Source of the DNA: G963923945 sp965199175
Lineage (GTDB): Bacteria; Pseudomonadota; Alphaproteobacteria; G963923945
Assembly (NCBI GenBank): GCA_965199175.1
Contig: OZ240684.1
Location: 1,488,001-1,552,000 of the forward strand
Direction of reading: 5' to 3'
Length of the DNA: 64,000 bases
Shown here: positions 8,010 to 15,705 of the stretch, one piece after another
Numbering within the stretch: the first letter of the stretch is position 1
How the letters are laid out: every line of letters begins with the position of its first letter
The notes under the pieces: generated by a model
What the model was told of the DNA's origin: nothing
Database searches by the model: none
What the model saw: only the letters and a program-made list of their open reading frames with translations
Position numbers and translations under genes: made by a program

Positions 8010-9020
8010 ATGGACACTATCCGGATATCTGCCCCGGCGCGTCTGCATTTTGGTTTTCTTGATTTGCATGGCGGGCGGGGACGTCTGTTTGGCAGCCTTG
8101 GTCTCACCCTGGACCAACCGCAAACCGTGATGACGTTCCGCCAGCAAGAATGTCTTTCGGTCATTGGTCCGGACAGAGACAGAGCACAAGAATATGCCGA
8201 AAAAATCATCGCCGCCTACGGCTATAAACAACAGGCCGAAATCGATATTGACACAGCCATTCCCCCGCATACCGGGCTGGGTTCAGGAACCCAGCTTGCC
8301 CTGGCTATCGGGACCGGTCTTGCGATGCTTAATGATGCCTCTCCGGTCATTGGCAAGGCGGCGGTTCAAACACTTCGGCGTGGCACCCGCTCAGGGATTG
8401 GACTGGCCGCCTTTTCTCATGGTGGCTTTATTCTTGATGGCGGCCAACCAACCAAACAGACCCTGGCTGAACAAAAGCAGAGCACCGCCCCGCCGCCGAT
8501 TGCCCGCCTTGACTTCCCCGAAGAGTGGTGGATCATCCTGATTTTCGACTTTAAGCAACGGGGCATACACGGGCCCGCTGAACGCAAGGCCTTTGTTGAT
8601 TTACCACCCTATTCGGCAGCCTTAGCAGCCGATTTATGCCGCCTGGTCGTCATGCAAATATTGCCCGCGGTTGCCAGTGCTGATTTCAATGCCTTCAGCC
8701 AGGCCATTACCGAGCTTCAGGCCGCAGTCGGTGACCATTTTGCCACCGCTCAAAACGGCCGCTTCAGCAGCCCTTTGGTTGCCGATGCCCTGTCCTGGAT
8801 GGCCCGCAACGGTGTCAAAGGCTATGGACAAAGTTCCTGGGGGCCAACTGGTTTTGCTTTTACTCAAAGTAAATCAGAAGCCAAAAGCCTCATCAGAAAA
8901 TTAAAGACACAATTAAAGCACCAGGAAACAGGCAATAAAAAAAAGGCGGCTGGTATTGATCTTTCTTTCATGCTATGTCGCGCCTGCAATATCGGCCATC
9001 GCATTGTTACACAACCATAA
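8010..9020 (+). CDS. Beta-ribofuranosylaminobenzene 5'-phosphate synthase
   Basis: 336 residues from ATG 8010 (MDTIRISAPARLHFGFLDLHG); an in-frame TTG at 8001 is a weaker alternative. GHMP-kinase fold with the glycine-rich loop PPHTGLGSGTQLALA (about residue 88). This is the committed step of H4MPT synthesis: 4-hydroxybenzoate or pABA condenses with PRPP, releasing CO2 and PPi, as shown for the Methylobacterium orf4 and archaeal homologues. The last 25 residues (KHQETGNKKKAAG) look like a lysine-rich extension. Plus strand, opposite to the fhc operon. Confidence 0.93.
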   Translation: MDTIRISAPARLHFGFLDLHGGRGRLFGSLGLTLDQPQTVMTFRQQECLSVIGPDRDRAQEYAEKIIAAYGYKQQAEIDIDTAIPPHTGLGSGTQLALAIGTGLAMLNDASPVIGKAAVQTLRRGTRSGIGLAAFSHGGFILDGGQPTKQTLAEQKQSTAPPPIARLDFPEEWWIILIFDFKQRGIHGPAERKAFVDLPPYSAALAADLCRLVVMQILPAVASADFNAFSQAITELQAAVGDHFATAQNGRFSSPLVADALSWMARNGVKGYGQSSWGPTGFAFTQSKSEAKSLIRKLKTQLKHQETGNKKKAAGIDLSFMLCRACNIGHRIVTQP

Positions 9021-9206
9021 TTCAGGTGATTGATGCGGCATGACAGGAGCATAGCCGGACGGTATTCAGGCGGCATTTACGTGATAGAGCATGATTATTT
9101 ATAATATAGATTATGATTTTTGTTATCAATTTTCGTATCAATCATGCTAAGAGCACTCAAATGAAAAAACCAATCAACCAAAAAATCAATCAACACAGAG
9201 CAATGA

Positions 9207-9313
9207 TCGTTCAAGAGTTAAAATAATCGTTCAATTCTTAATACGTTCAATTCTTAATAAGAAGAGTCATTTTAACTGAATAAAAAGAGTAACTTAAATC
9301 GTTAAGAAGAGTA
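9207..9313. repeat. Short tandem repeats in the mtdB leader
   Basis: CGTTCAATTCTTAATA-like units repeat at 9207-9257. The purine-rich string AAGAAGAGT that serves as ribosome site just before the mtdB ATG is repeated upstream at about 9260 and, as AAAAAGAGT, near 9281. Copies of a ribosome site without a following start could act as ribosome decoys. The rest of 9021-9206 is AT-rich without a gene. Confidence 0.6.
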
Positions 9314-10225
9314 ATGATGACCAAAACCAGAAAATACATCCTGCATATGATGACCCCACAACAAAATGTCAGCCCGTTTGACGTTAATATGGCCTATGAC
9401 GCCGGCTTTGATGCTGTGGTGCCGCTGGCCAATGTTACGCGCGATCATGTTAAGGCCCTGGTGCAGGATGCGATTTTTTCGCGGGCTGTTGCCGATGCTC
9501 AGCGGACCGGGGTGTTTATTTGTGGAAAAGATGCCGTGCTGGCCCTTGATATGCTGGAAGAAGCCAGGGCAGCAATGGTTCCGCCATTTGAAATTTCGGT
9601 TTTTCCGGACCCGGCCGGCTCTTTCACCACTGCCGCAGCAATGGTTGCCTGTGCTGAGAAAACCTTGCTGGATCAATTTGGTCTCACCCTCAAAGGGCTT
9701 AAGGTCAAAATCTATGGCGGCAAAGGCATCGTTGGTTCGATTTCAGGGGTGATTTGCGCCCAGGCCGGGGCCGAAGCCACCATCATCGGGTATGATGGGA
9801 TTGAAAATGTCCGCCGATTATCGGAAGGCTATAAAAAGCGATTTGGGGTTGAGGTCATCCCGGCTGATGGCAGCAGCGATGCGTTGAATACCGCTTTGCT
9901 GGCTGATGCTGATGTTGTTTTTTGTGCTGCCCGGGCAGGTGTCCAGGTTCTGTCCAAAGCCATGTTGGCCACCGCACCACAGATCAAAGTTGTTGCCGAT
10001 GCCAATGCTGTGCCGCCTGCCGGCATTGAGGGATGTGGACTCCATGACGACAATACACGTCTTGAATCCGGGGCCCTAGCAATCGGCCCTCTGACCTTCG
10101 GTGATGTCAAGATCAAAACCCAGAGAATACTGTTCGAATCGATGTGCAACAGCGACAAGCCACTCTATCTGAATTTTGAGCAAGCAACTGAGGTTGCACG
10201 AAAAATCGTGAACGGCAACGGATAA
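9314..10225 (+). CDS. mtdB: NAD(P)-dependent methylene-H4MPT dehydrogenase
   Basis: 303 residues. It opens KYILHMMTPQQNVSPFDVNMAYDAGFD, characteristic of bacterial methylene-H4MPT dehydrogenases (MtdB; MtdA and MtdC are paralogues). The Rossmann region follows: KIYGGKGIVGSISG (about 137-150) and later DADVVFCAARAGVQVL. It oxidises methylene-H4MPT to methenyl-H4MPT with NAD or NADP. Ribosome site AAGAAGAG is 4 bases before ATG; a second in-frame ATG is immediately next. An ATP-grasp gene starts 13 bp downstream. Choice of MtdB over MtdC rests on context with fae and mch. Confidence 0.92.
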   Translation: MMTKTRKYILHMMTPQQNVSPFDVNMAYDAGFDAVVPLANVTRDHVKALVQDAIFSRAVADAQRTGVFICGKDAVLALDMLEEARAAMVPPFEISVFPDPAGSFTTAAAMVACAEKTLLDQFGLTLKGLKVKIYGGKGIVGSISGVICAQAGAEATIIGYDGIENVRRLSEGYKKRFGVEVIPADGSSDALNTALLADADVVFCAARAGVQVLSKAMLATAPQIKVVADANAVPPAGIEGCGLHDDNTRLESGALAIGPLTFGDVKIKTQRILFESMCNSDKPLYLNFEQATEVARKIVNGNG

Positions 10226-10238
10226 ACCGGGGCATCGC

Positions 10239-11369
10239 GTGCTTGCCGTTGCCGCTCTTTCCGGACGAGCCATTGGTGTGGCCGCCCGGCGGGCCGGTGC
10301 CACCCCGGTCATTATGGATTTGTTCGGTGATCGGGAAACCCGGTCCGTTGCGCTTGATTCTCATATCATTGCCGGTGACCCGGTCTGTGGTTTTGATGCT
10401 GATGGCCTGCTCCGGGCTTTTGATCATGAGGATTCCCGGTGGCCACTCATTTATGGAAGCGGCTTTGAATCGCGTCCTGATCTTCTTGATATCATCAGTC
10501 AGGAGCGGCCTGTTTTCGGCAATACAGCTGCTGTTGTTGCTCAGGTCACGCAGCCGGAGGCTTTTTTTGACGCTCTGCGATGCCTCAATCTCCCGGCCCC
10601 GCCGATTTTCCGGTTGCCACCAAAAAATGAGCAACACTGGCTGCGTAAACAGGCCGGAAGTGCCGGCGGGATGGCAGTCATGCCGTTTCAGGGCAAGACA
10701 ACACCCGGCACAGGCAGTACCCGATCAAAGATCTACTATCAAAAACGCCAGAGCGGACACCCATACTCAGTCCAGTTCATCACCAAAGGGGATCAAACCG
10801 ATATTGTGTGTTTTTGTCGCAACTGGCTGGCGCCAACAACTGAGCACCCTTACCGCTTTGGAGGTCTCTCGACCAAACCCAATCTGACCAGGGATCTGCA
10901 AACCCGGCTGGCTGATGCGGCAGCACAGCTGAGTGCTTATTTTTCCCTGCGCGGTCTCAACAGTCTTGATGTCCTGATTGATCGGGAATCCTTTTCGATT
11001 TTGGAAATCAACCCACGTCCGGGAGCAGCCATTGATATCCTGGAAAACATGGCACCGGGCTGGAGTATCCCGGCCCATATGGCTGCCTGCCAGGGTCAGT
11101 TATGGCCGCGATGGCCGGGAATCAGCACCCATGATATCAGCCTCACATTATGCTATGCCGACCAGGATTGTTCTATCCCGTCGGATGTTGACTGGCCCTC
11201 CTATTGTGTCGATACACCCCATGGCCCCAAAATGATTGCCTCAGGGCAACCCATTTGCAGCATCCAGTCGATCGGTGATGATCAGATATCTTCCCGGCAG
11301 TTGGGTATTCGCCGGAGCAAATATGTAAAAAATAAATATACCCATAGTAATCTCAGCGATAAAATCTGA
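10239..11369 (+). CDS. ATP-grasp protein of the H4MPT cluster, substrate unknown
   Basis: 376 residues from GTG 10239 (LAVAALSGRAIGVAARRAG). No earlier in-frame start exists: a TGA stands at 10209-10211. N-terminal Rossmann-like pre-ATP-grasp domain, then a compact ATP-grasp core with FHPYRFGGL-like segment and the metal-binding LEINPRPGAAID near residue 258. Similar genes of unknown function sit in H4MPT clusters of methylotrophs. It starts 13 bp after mtdB, so it is co-transcribed. Candidate jobs are amide or ligase steps of H4MPT or methylofuran assembly; I cannot choose. The last 15 residues (SKYVKNKYTHSN) look non-native. Confidence 0.8.
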   Translation: MLAVAALSGRAIGVAARRAGATPVIMDLFGDRETRSVALDSHIIAGDPVCGFDADGLLRAFDHEDSRWPLIYGSGFESRPDLLDIISQERPVFGNTAAVVAQVTQPEAFFDALRCLNLPAPPIFRLPPKNEQHWLRKQAGSAGGMAVMPFQGKTTPGTGSTRSKIYYQKRQSGHPYSVQFITKGDQTDIVCFCRNWLAPTTEHPYRFGGLSTKPNLTRDLQTRLADAAAQLSAYFSLRGLNSLDVLIDRESFSILEINPRPGAAIDILENMAPGWSIPAHMAACQGQLWPRWPGISTHDISLTLCYADQDCSIPSDVDWPSYCVDTPHGPKMIASGQPICSIQSIGDDQISSRQLGIRRSKYVKNKYTHSNLSDKI

Positions 11370-11562
11370 TTTTATCAATATTTTCACCAGACAAGAACTA
11401 TTCAAAACAGAAATTCCCATGACAAGAGAATCGAAAACTGCTTTTATTGATACTGTTATTATCCGCTATTATCCGGTCATTTGTATTGGGACCCATTCTG
11501 CAAACCGGTTTTTTTAGTAATGGTTTTTTTAATAATTTAATCATGGTTTTTTAAAGATACTG

Positions 11563-11604
11563 TCTCAGTCCCAAATGTCTCAATCTCAAATGTCTCAGTC
11601 TCAG
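11563..11604. repeat. 15-bp repeat across the mch start
   Basis: The unit TCTCAGTCCCAAATG (11563-11577), TCTCAATCTCAAATG (11578-11592) and a partial third copy span the mch start. Because 15 is a multiple of three, it gives two in-frame ATGs (11575 and 11590) and the repeated N-terminus MSQSQMSQSQ. Confidence 0.85.
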
Positions 11605-12600
11605 AAAAAATCGGCTCCCCTGCCCCCCAACCAACGCAATCAGGCTGTGCGTGAATGGCCAAACGTCAATTCCTGTACCTGGCCTCTGGTGCAAAATCTG
11701 ATAAAGCAGGCCGGCCGCTTGCGAATCGCCGTTGACCGGGAAAAAAACGGAACAACCATCATTGATTGCGGAATCAAAGTTCCGGGATGTTTAGAAGCAG
11801 GGCGTCTGGTTACCGAGATCTGTATGGGTGGCCTGGGCCAGGTGGCAATCCATAACAGCACCAAATTTGAACAATGGCGGTGGTTGATTGCTGTGACCAG
11901 CAGCAATCCTGTCCTGGCATGTCTGGGCAGTCAATATGCCGGTTGGTTGCTATCGGAGGGGGATTTTTTCGCCCTTGGTTCGGGGCCGGGCCGGGCCCGG
12001 GCGCTGGCTGAGCCACTCTATGAAGAGCTGGGATATCGCGATAAAGCACGCTCTGCCTGCCTGGTTCTGGAGGTTGATCGTTACCCCCCCGCAACCCTGA
12101 TCAAAACGATTGCTAAACGGTGCCGTGTCTCTCCGGAAAAGCTGGTCATCATCCTCACCCCGACCAGCAGTCTGGCCGGATCGGTCCAGATTGTCGGGCG
12201 GGTCCTTGAGGTGGGTCTGCATAAAACCCATGAGATTGGCTTCCCGCTCGAACGGGTGATTGACGGGGCTGGTGCTGCCCCCCTGCCGCCACCGGCAGTT
12301 GACTTTATTTCCAGCATGGGACGCACCAATGATGCCATCATCTATGGTGGTGAAATACACCTGTTTGTCAGTGGTCCCGAAGATGACGCCCGTGACCTTG
12401 CCCATCAACTCCCCAGTTCTCAATCAAAGGATTATGGCCGGCCATTTGCAGAAATTTTTACCTCATATAACCAGGATTTTTACGCGATTCATGGCTCTCT
12501 TTTCAGCCCCGCCAAAGCAAGCGTTACCTGTCTTGATACCGGGCGCAGTTTCCATACTGGTGCCCTGAACGAATCCTTAATCAATACATCCTTTGGATAA
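11575..12600 (+). CDS. mch: Methenyl-H4MPT cyclohydrolase
   Basis: 341 residues. Mch family throughout: DCGIKVPGCLEAGRLVTEICMGGLG (about 62-87), YAGWLLS, GSGPGRAR, and AAPLPPPAVDF-MGRTNDAI-YGGE near 235-260. It hydrolyses methenyl-H4MPT to formyl-H4MPT, the substrate of FhcD. The first ten residues are a repeat (MSQSQMSQSQ), so the start may be 11575 or 11590; family members begin about residue 20. There is no obvious ribosome site. The RimK-like gene starts 26 bp downstream. The region 11370-11562 is AT-rich with GGTTTTTTTA repeats. Confidence 0.95.
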   Translation: MSQSQMSQSQKKSAPLPPNQRNQAVREWPNVNSCTWPLVQNLIKQAGRLRIAVDREKNGTTIIDCGIKVPGCLEAGRLVTEICMGGLGQVAIHNSTKFEQWRWLIAVTSSNPVLACLGSQYAGWLLSEGDFFALGSGPGRARALAEPLYEELGYRDKARSACLVLEVDRYPPATLIKTIAKRCRVSPEKLVIILTPTSSLAGSVQIVGRVLEVGLHKTHEIGFPLERVIDGAGAAPLPPPAVDFISSMGRTNDAIIYGGEIHLFVSGPEDDARDLAHQLPSSQSKDYGRPFAEIFTSYNQDFYAIHGSLFSPAKASVTCLDTGRSFHTGALNESLINTSFG

Positions 12601-12626
12601 TTGGCCCTCTGGCTGGCGCAGGTTCT

Positions 12627-13577
12627 ATGCCGGTTGCCTCAACCCATTCTTGCTCAACCCGTTCCTCTCCGGATTCTCAAGCCCCCTGGATTCTGCTTTG
12701 CAGTGATGCCCCGGACTGGCATGCCCGCCAACTCACCACCGCCTCAGGCAAGCGCAATCTGAACATTGTCTGGGCTTCATATGACCAATGCGCCATCACA
12801 TGCCACAACCGGGAGGGACGCATCACATTTCCGGCTGCCCCCGGGGGTGGGGAACCGCTGGCAGTCATCGCGCGCTGTATTGCTGCCGGGAGCCTTGAAC
12901 AAATTACCATGCGCCTCAGTCTTCTGCATGGATTACGGGAATCCGGCCGGCCGGTTTTTAATGATGCCCGGGTTATTGAGCATATGGTGGATAAAGCCAT
13001 GTGCGGATTTCTTCTCGCCCGGGCCGGGTTGCCGGTCCCGGAGACGATGTCTTGTGAATCCACCAAACAGGCCCGTCTTTTCGTTGAAAAAGCGACCAGA
13101 AGGGGACAAAAAATCGTCTTAAAACCTCTGTTTGGTGCTCAGGGCCAGGGGTTACGGCTCATCACCCACAGCTCTGACCTTCCGGCGGCTGAGACCATTG
13201 GCGGAGTTTATCACCTTCAGCATTATATTGGCCCGGAAAATCCCCGTGATCCGGGCTGTGATTTCCGGGTCATGGTGGTCGGCACCCGTCCGGTTGCCGC
13301 GATGCGCCGCACCGGAACCCATTGGATCACCAATGTACGTCAGGGAGGATGCTGCCAATCTGTTCCCCCCACCGGAATATTGGGTGACCTGGCCACAGCA
13401 GCCGCCAAAACCTTAAACGCCGATTATGCCGGGGTTGATATCATATGTGATCCACACGGGGAGTGGCACATTCTCGAAGTCAATAGCATCCCGGCCTGGA
13501 AGGGCTTACAAACAGCAACATCGATCACGATTGCCGACCATATTATTGATCATATTATGGATCAGACGGCTGTTTGA
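12627..13577 (+). CDS. RimK/MptN-like ATP-grasp ligase
   Basis: 316 residues. RimK-type ATP-grasp: NDARVIEHMVDKAMCGFLLARAGLPVPET (about 112-140), KIVLKPLFGAQGQGL (about 165-180), LQHYIGP, DFRVMVVG, ADYAGVDI and ILEVNSIPAWKGL (about 283-296) for metal binding. Archaeal MptN adds glutamate to H4MPT with this fold, and bacterial H4MPT and methylofuran also carry glutamate tails, so a glutamyl ligase is a reasonable guess. The first 18 residues (Ser/Thr/Pro-rich) may be non-native. It sits between mch and the CitG-like gene on the same strand. Confidence 0.82.
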   Translation: MPVASTHSCSTRSSPDSQAPWILLCSDAPDWHARQLTTASGKRNLNIVWASYDQCAITCHNREGRITFPAAPGGGEPLAVIARCIAAGSLEQITMRLSLLHGLRESGRPVFNDARVIEHMVDKAMCGFLLARAGLPVPETMSCESTKQARLFVEKATRRGQKIVLKPLFGAQGQGLRLITHSSDLPAAETIGGVYHLQHYIGPENPRDPGCDFRVMVVGTRPVAAMRRTGTHWITNVRQGGCCQSVPPTGILGDLATAAAKTLNADYAGVDIICDPHGEWHILEVNSIPAWKGLQTATSITIADHIIDHIMDQTAV

Positions 13578-13680
13578 TCAGATGACCATCTGACCAAATG
13601 TGACCAAACCACCCATGGATCAAATGAACCACAACACCAGCCAAAAAAGAACCCCGGTTGAACATTCCCCACTAATCTGG

Positions 13681-13722
13681 GGAAATTCATCTACGGAAAT
13701 TCATCTATGGAAATTCGTCTGT
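13681..13722. repeat. 14-bp tandem repeat, three copies
   Basis: GGAAATTCATCTAC, GGAAATTCATCTAT and GGAAATTCGTCTGT stand head to tail, 18 bases before the CitG-like ATG at 13740. Upstream (13580-13625) ATGACCATCTGACCAAATGTGACC units are also repetitive. Confidence 0.85.
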
Positions 13723-13739
13723 ATTAAAAATCTCTACCC

Positions 13740-14717
13740 ATGACCGGACGTGACCCAACCCCAGCCAGCCTGCCTGACAAGCGGCGGCTCTCAAAATCTC
13801 AGAAGATACAATCTGAACAAGCTGCCCGGGCCTATCTCCGGGCCTGCAGTCTGGAGCTTGAAGCTCTCAAGCCCGGCAATGTCCACATCCATGCCGATGG
13901 CCACGGGATGACAGTTGCCGATTTTCGCCGGAGTGCCATGCTGACAGCACCCATTCTTACTGATTTAAGCCAACCATGCGGGCAACGTATTCATCGCTGC
14001 GTAAGCGTGACCATGGAACAGGTTGGCTGTAATACCAATCTGGGCATTCTTCTGCTCTGTGCCCCTCTCTTAACCGCATTCTGCCGCGCCCGATCAGCCA
14101 GTGATCTTCGGGTAAAACTCAATGAGATTCTCAGCAGCTTTACCCTTGCCGACACAGCGGCTGTTTTCACGGCCATCGCCCGGGCCAATCCGGGAGGACT
14201 CGGCCATGCAGCAGAGCATGATATCCATACCCCCCCCACTGTTTGTTTACGCACCGCCATGCATCAGGCGGCTGATCGTGACAGCATCGCCCGCCAATAT
14301 GCCAATGGATTTCAGGATATTTTCCATATCGGCATTCCAGCCAGCCGCTATGCCGGGTCCCGGCATTGGAATCCAGCCCGGTCAGCGGCATATATTTATA
14401 TGACATTTCTGGCCACCTGTATCGATGGTCATGTTCTGCGTCAATGGGGATCTCAAACGGCTCATGATCTGAGAATACAGGCACAGCAAAAGATAAACGC
14501 ATTGGAATCAATGAATAATCATAAAGACTGGCCGGCATCCTGGAAAAATTTTGACCACCATCTCAAGCAACACGGGATCAATCCTGGCTCTAGTGCTGAC
14601 CTCACAGTCACCACCTTGCTAACACTCTATCTTCAAGATATGTTGCAAGAAGCGTCCACATTCTTTAAACAGAGAGAATTCTTTAAACAGAGAGAATACT
14701 TTAAACAGAGGGAATAA
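13740..14717 (+). CDS. CitG/MdcB-like (triphosphoribosyl-dephospho-CoA synthase family) protein
   Basis: 325 residues. LEALKPGNVHIHADGHGMTVADFRRSA (about 42-68) carries the KPGNV motif of the CitG family, followed by a NTNLGILLLCAPL helix and GLGHAAEHD. True CitG makes a citrate-lyase cofactor from dephospho-CoA and ATP. Homologues in H4MPT clusters have no proven job; nucleotide or ribosyl-phosphate transfer in carrier synthesis is plausible. The C-terminus ends with three 6-residue repeats (FFKQRE, FFKQRE, YFKQRE) encoded by an 18-bp tandem repeat, clearly a late addition. Confidence 0.8.
   Translation: MTGRDPTPASLPDKRRLSKSQKIQSEQAARAYLRACSLELEALKPGNVHIHADGHGMTVADFRRSAMLTAPILTDLSQPCGQRIHRCVSVTMEQVGCNTNLGILLLCAPLLTAFCRARSASDLRVKLNEILSSFTLADTAAVFTAIARANPGGLGHAAEHDIHTPPTVCLRTAMHQAADRDSIARQYANGFQDIFHIGIPASRYAGSRHWNPARSAAYIYMTFLATCIDGHVLRQWGSQTAHDLRIQAQQKINALESMNNHKDWPASWKNFDHHLKQHGINPGSSADLTVTTLLTLYLQDMLQEASTFFKQREFFKQREYFKQRE
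14661..14714. repeat. 18-bp in-frame tandem repeat at a gene end
   Basis: Copies at 14661-14678, 14679-14696 and 14697-14714 of TTCTTTAAACAGAGAGAA encode (F/Y)FKQRE three times and are followed directly by TAA. The first two copies are identical. Repeat expansion here lengthens the CitG-like protein rather than an intergenic space. Confidence 0.95.
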
Positions 14718-14718
14718 T

Positions 14719-14856
14719 CCTTTAAAAAAGGGTTAGTCCTTTGGAAAAGGAGTGATCCTTTGGGGGAAAAACAATCCTTCAGGAGAGGTATGATCTCTTA
14801 TAAAGAGGGAGAAGTGACCCTTTGAAAGAGGAGTAGAGTAACCTTTTGAAAGGGGA
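14719..14856 (+). promoter_or_regulatory. Array of seven CCTTT/AAAGG mini-hairpins in the fae leader
   Basis: About every 19-23 bases a unit of the form CCTTT-loop-AAAGG(AG) recurs: starts near 14719, 14738, 14757, 14776, 14795, 14818 and 14842. Most can fold into a 4-5 bp hairpin pairing a Shine-Dalgarno-like AAGGAG/GAGGAG with its own CCTTT. The third unit is imperfect. The array ends 93 bases before the fae ATG. It could regulate fae mRNA translation or stability, or be slippage product with purine-rich units. Seen directly; function is inference. Confidence 0.55.
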
Positions 14857-14949
14857 AGTCATCGAATTCAGCACCGCTTCTTGCATATGGTGCCGGGTTT
14901 CATCTCAAAGAACAAAACTATTCATCAAAAAGCAGGGGAGAAGAATCTC

Positions 14950-15459
14950 ATGGCTAAAATTGATCGTATGCTCGTTGGCGAGGCACTCGTCGGCGAAGGC
15001 AATGAAGTTGCTCATATTGACCTCATCATCGGCCCGCGCGGCAGTGCTGCCGAGGCTGCGTTTGCACAAACTCTGACCAACCAAAAGGAAGGCGTAAACG
15101 GTCTCCTGGCGGTGGTTGCACCCAACCTCATGACCAAGCCGGCCACCGTGATGTTCAATAAAGTGACCATCAAGGGTGCCAAACAAGCCGTCCAGATGTT
15201 TGGTCCGGCTCAGGCCGGGGTGGCAAAAGCCGTGATGGATTGTGTCGAAGATGGCACCATCCCAGCCGCTGAAGCCGATGATCTGTTCATTAGTGTCGGC
15301 GTGTTCATTCATTGGCTGGCCGATGATGACCAGAAAATCCAGGATTACAATTACGAGGCAACCAAAATATCCATTCAGCGAGCCGTATCCGGTGAGCCAA
15401 AAGCTGCCGATGTCCTGTCTCAGCGTGGTTCTGCATCCCATCCGTTTGCAGCCAGTTGA
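14950..15459 (+). CDS. fae: Formaldehyde-activating enzyme
   Basis: 169 residues from ATG 14950 (MAKIDRMLVGEALVGEG), preceded by GGGGAGAAG, a good ribosome site; the longer open frame from 14881 adds no family sequence. It catalyses condensation of formaldehyde with H4MPT to methylene-H4MPT. Conserved parts: GNEVAHIDLIIGPRGS with the catalytic-region His, VAPNLMTKPATVMFNKVTI, QMFGPAQAGVAKAV, EADDLFISVGVFIHW and YNYEATKISIQRAV. It ends HPFAAS at the normal family length. The same frame continues past TGA for 28 codons with coding character (15460-15546). Terminator-like hairpins follow. Confidence 0.97.
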   Translation: MAKIDRMLVGEALVGEGNEVAHIDLIIGPRGSAAEAAFAQTLTNQKEGVNGLLAVVAPNLMTKPATVMFNKVTIKGAKQAVQMFGPAQAGVAKAVMDCVEDGTIPAAEADDLFISVGVFIHWLADDDQKIQDYNYEATKISIQRAVSGEPKAADVLSQRGSASHPFAAS

Positions 15460-15546
15460 AACGGCAGCAGTGCGGGATCCGATGGGTCATCGCAAAGCGG
15501 CGGTGGCTGGTTCTCGAAGCTGCTGAAGTTTATTACCGGAAAGTAA
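15460..15546 (+). other. In-frame tail after the fae stop codon
   Basis: Directly after the fae TGA the frame stays open for 28 codons to TAA (15544-15546). It would encode a Ser/Gly-rich linker (NGSSAGSDGSSQSGGG) followed by WFSKLLKFITGK, an amphipathic basic helix. That is the layout of a tethered membrane-binding or cargo-targeting peptide, not of random sequence. No start codon lies within it. Either TGA is a recent nonsense mutation, or there is read-through, or an old fae paralogue had a longer end. Confidence 0.5.
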
Positions 15547-15553
15547 ACCGGAC

Positions 15554-15579
15554 TGCTCAGGATCACTCAGTCCTGAGCA
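15554..15579. repeat. Inverted repeat after fae
   Basis: TGCTCAGGA and TCCTGAGCA form a perfect 9-bp stem with an 8-base loop, 8 bases after the TAA of the fae tail. It has no T-run. It may protect the 3' end of the fae message together with the stronger hairpin at 15612. Confidence 0.7.
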
Positions 15580-15611
15580 TCAGATGTCTGGTGTCTTTCT
15601 GACCTGTTGAT

Positions 15612-15637
15612 AAGGGGAGGCTCCTGAGCCTCCCCTT
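15612..15637. terminator. Strong hairpin between convergent fae and HisA-like genes
   Basis: AAGGGGAGGCT-CCTG-AGCCTCCCCTT is a perfect 11-bp GC-rich stem with a 4-base loop. It lies about 65 bases after the fae tail and 68 bases before the stop of the minus-strand HisA-like gene, so it can serve both directions. The T-tract is weak on either side, so it is a terminator or transcript-end stabiliser. Confidence 0.75.
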
Positions 15638-15705
15638 AATCCTTCGACCCCGGAAAGACCCAAAAACTGACACTCATCTCACCGGGACTACCCGGACCAC
15701 AGACG

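Noticed and set aside
15457..15459. TGA reassigned to Trp, which would make the fae tail ordinary coding sequence
   Set aside because: Many genes in the window (for example fhcC, glyQ, glyS, lysC, rimM, meaB) stop at TGA at the expected family length and TGG is used for Trp throughout.
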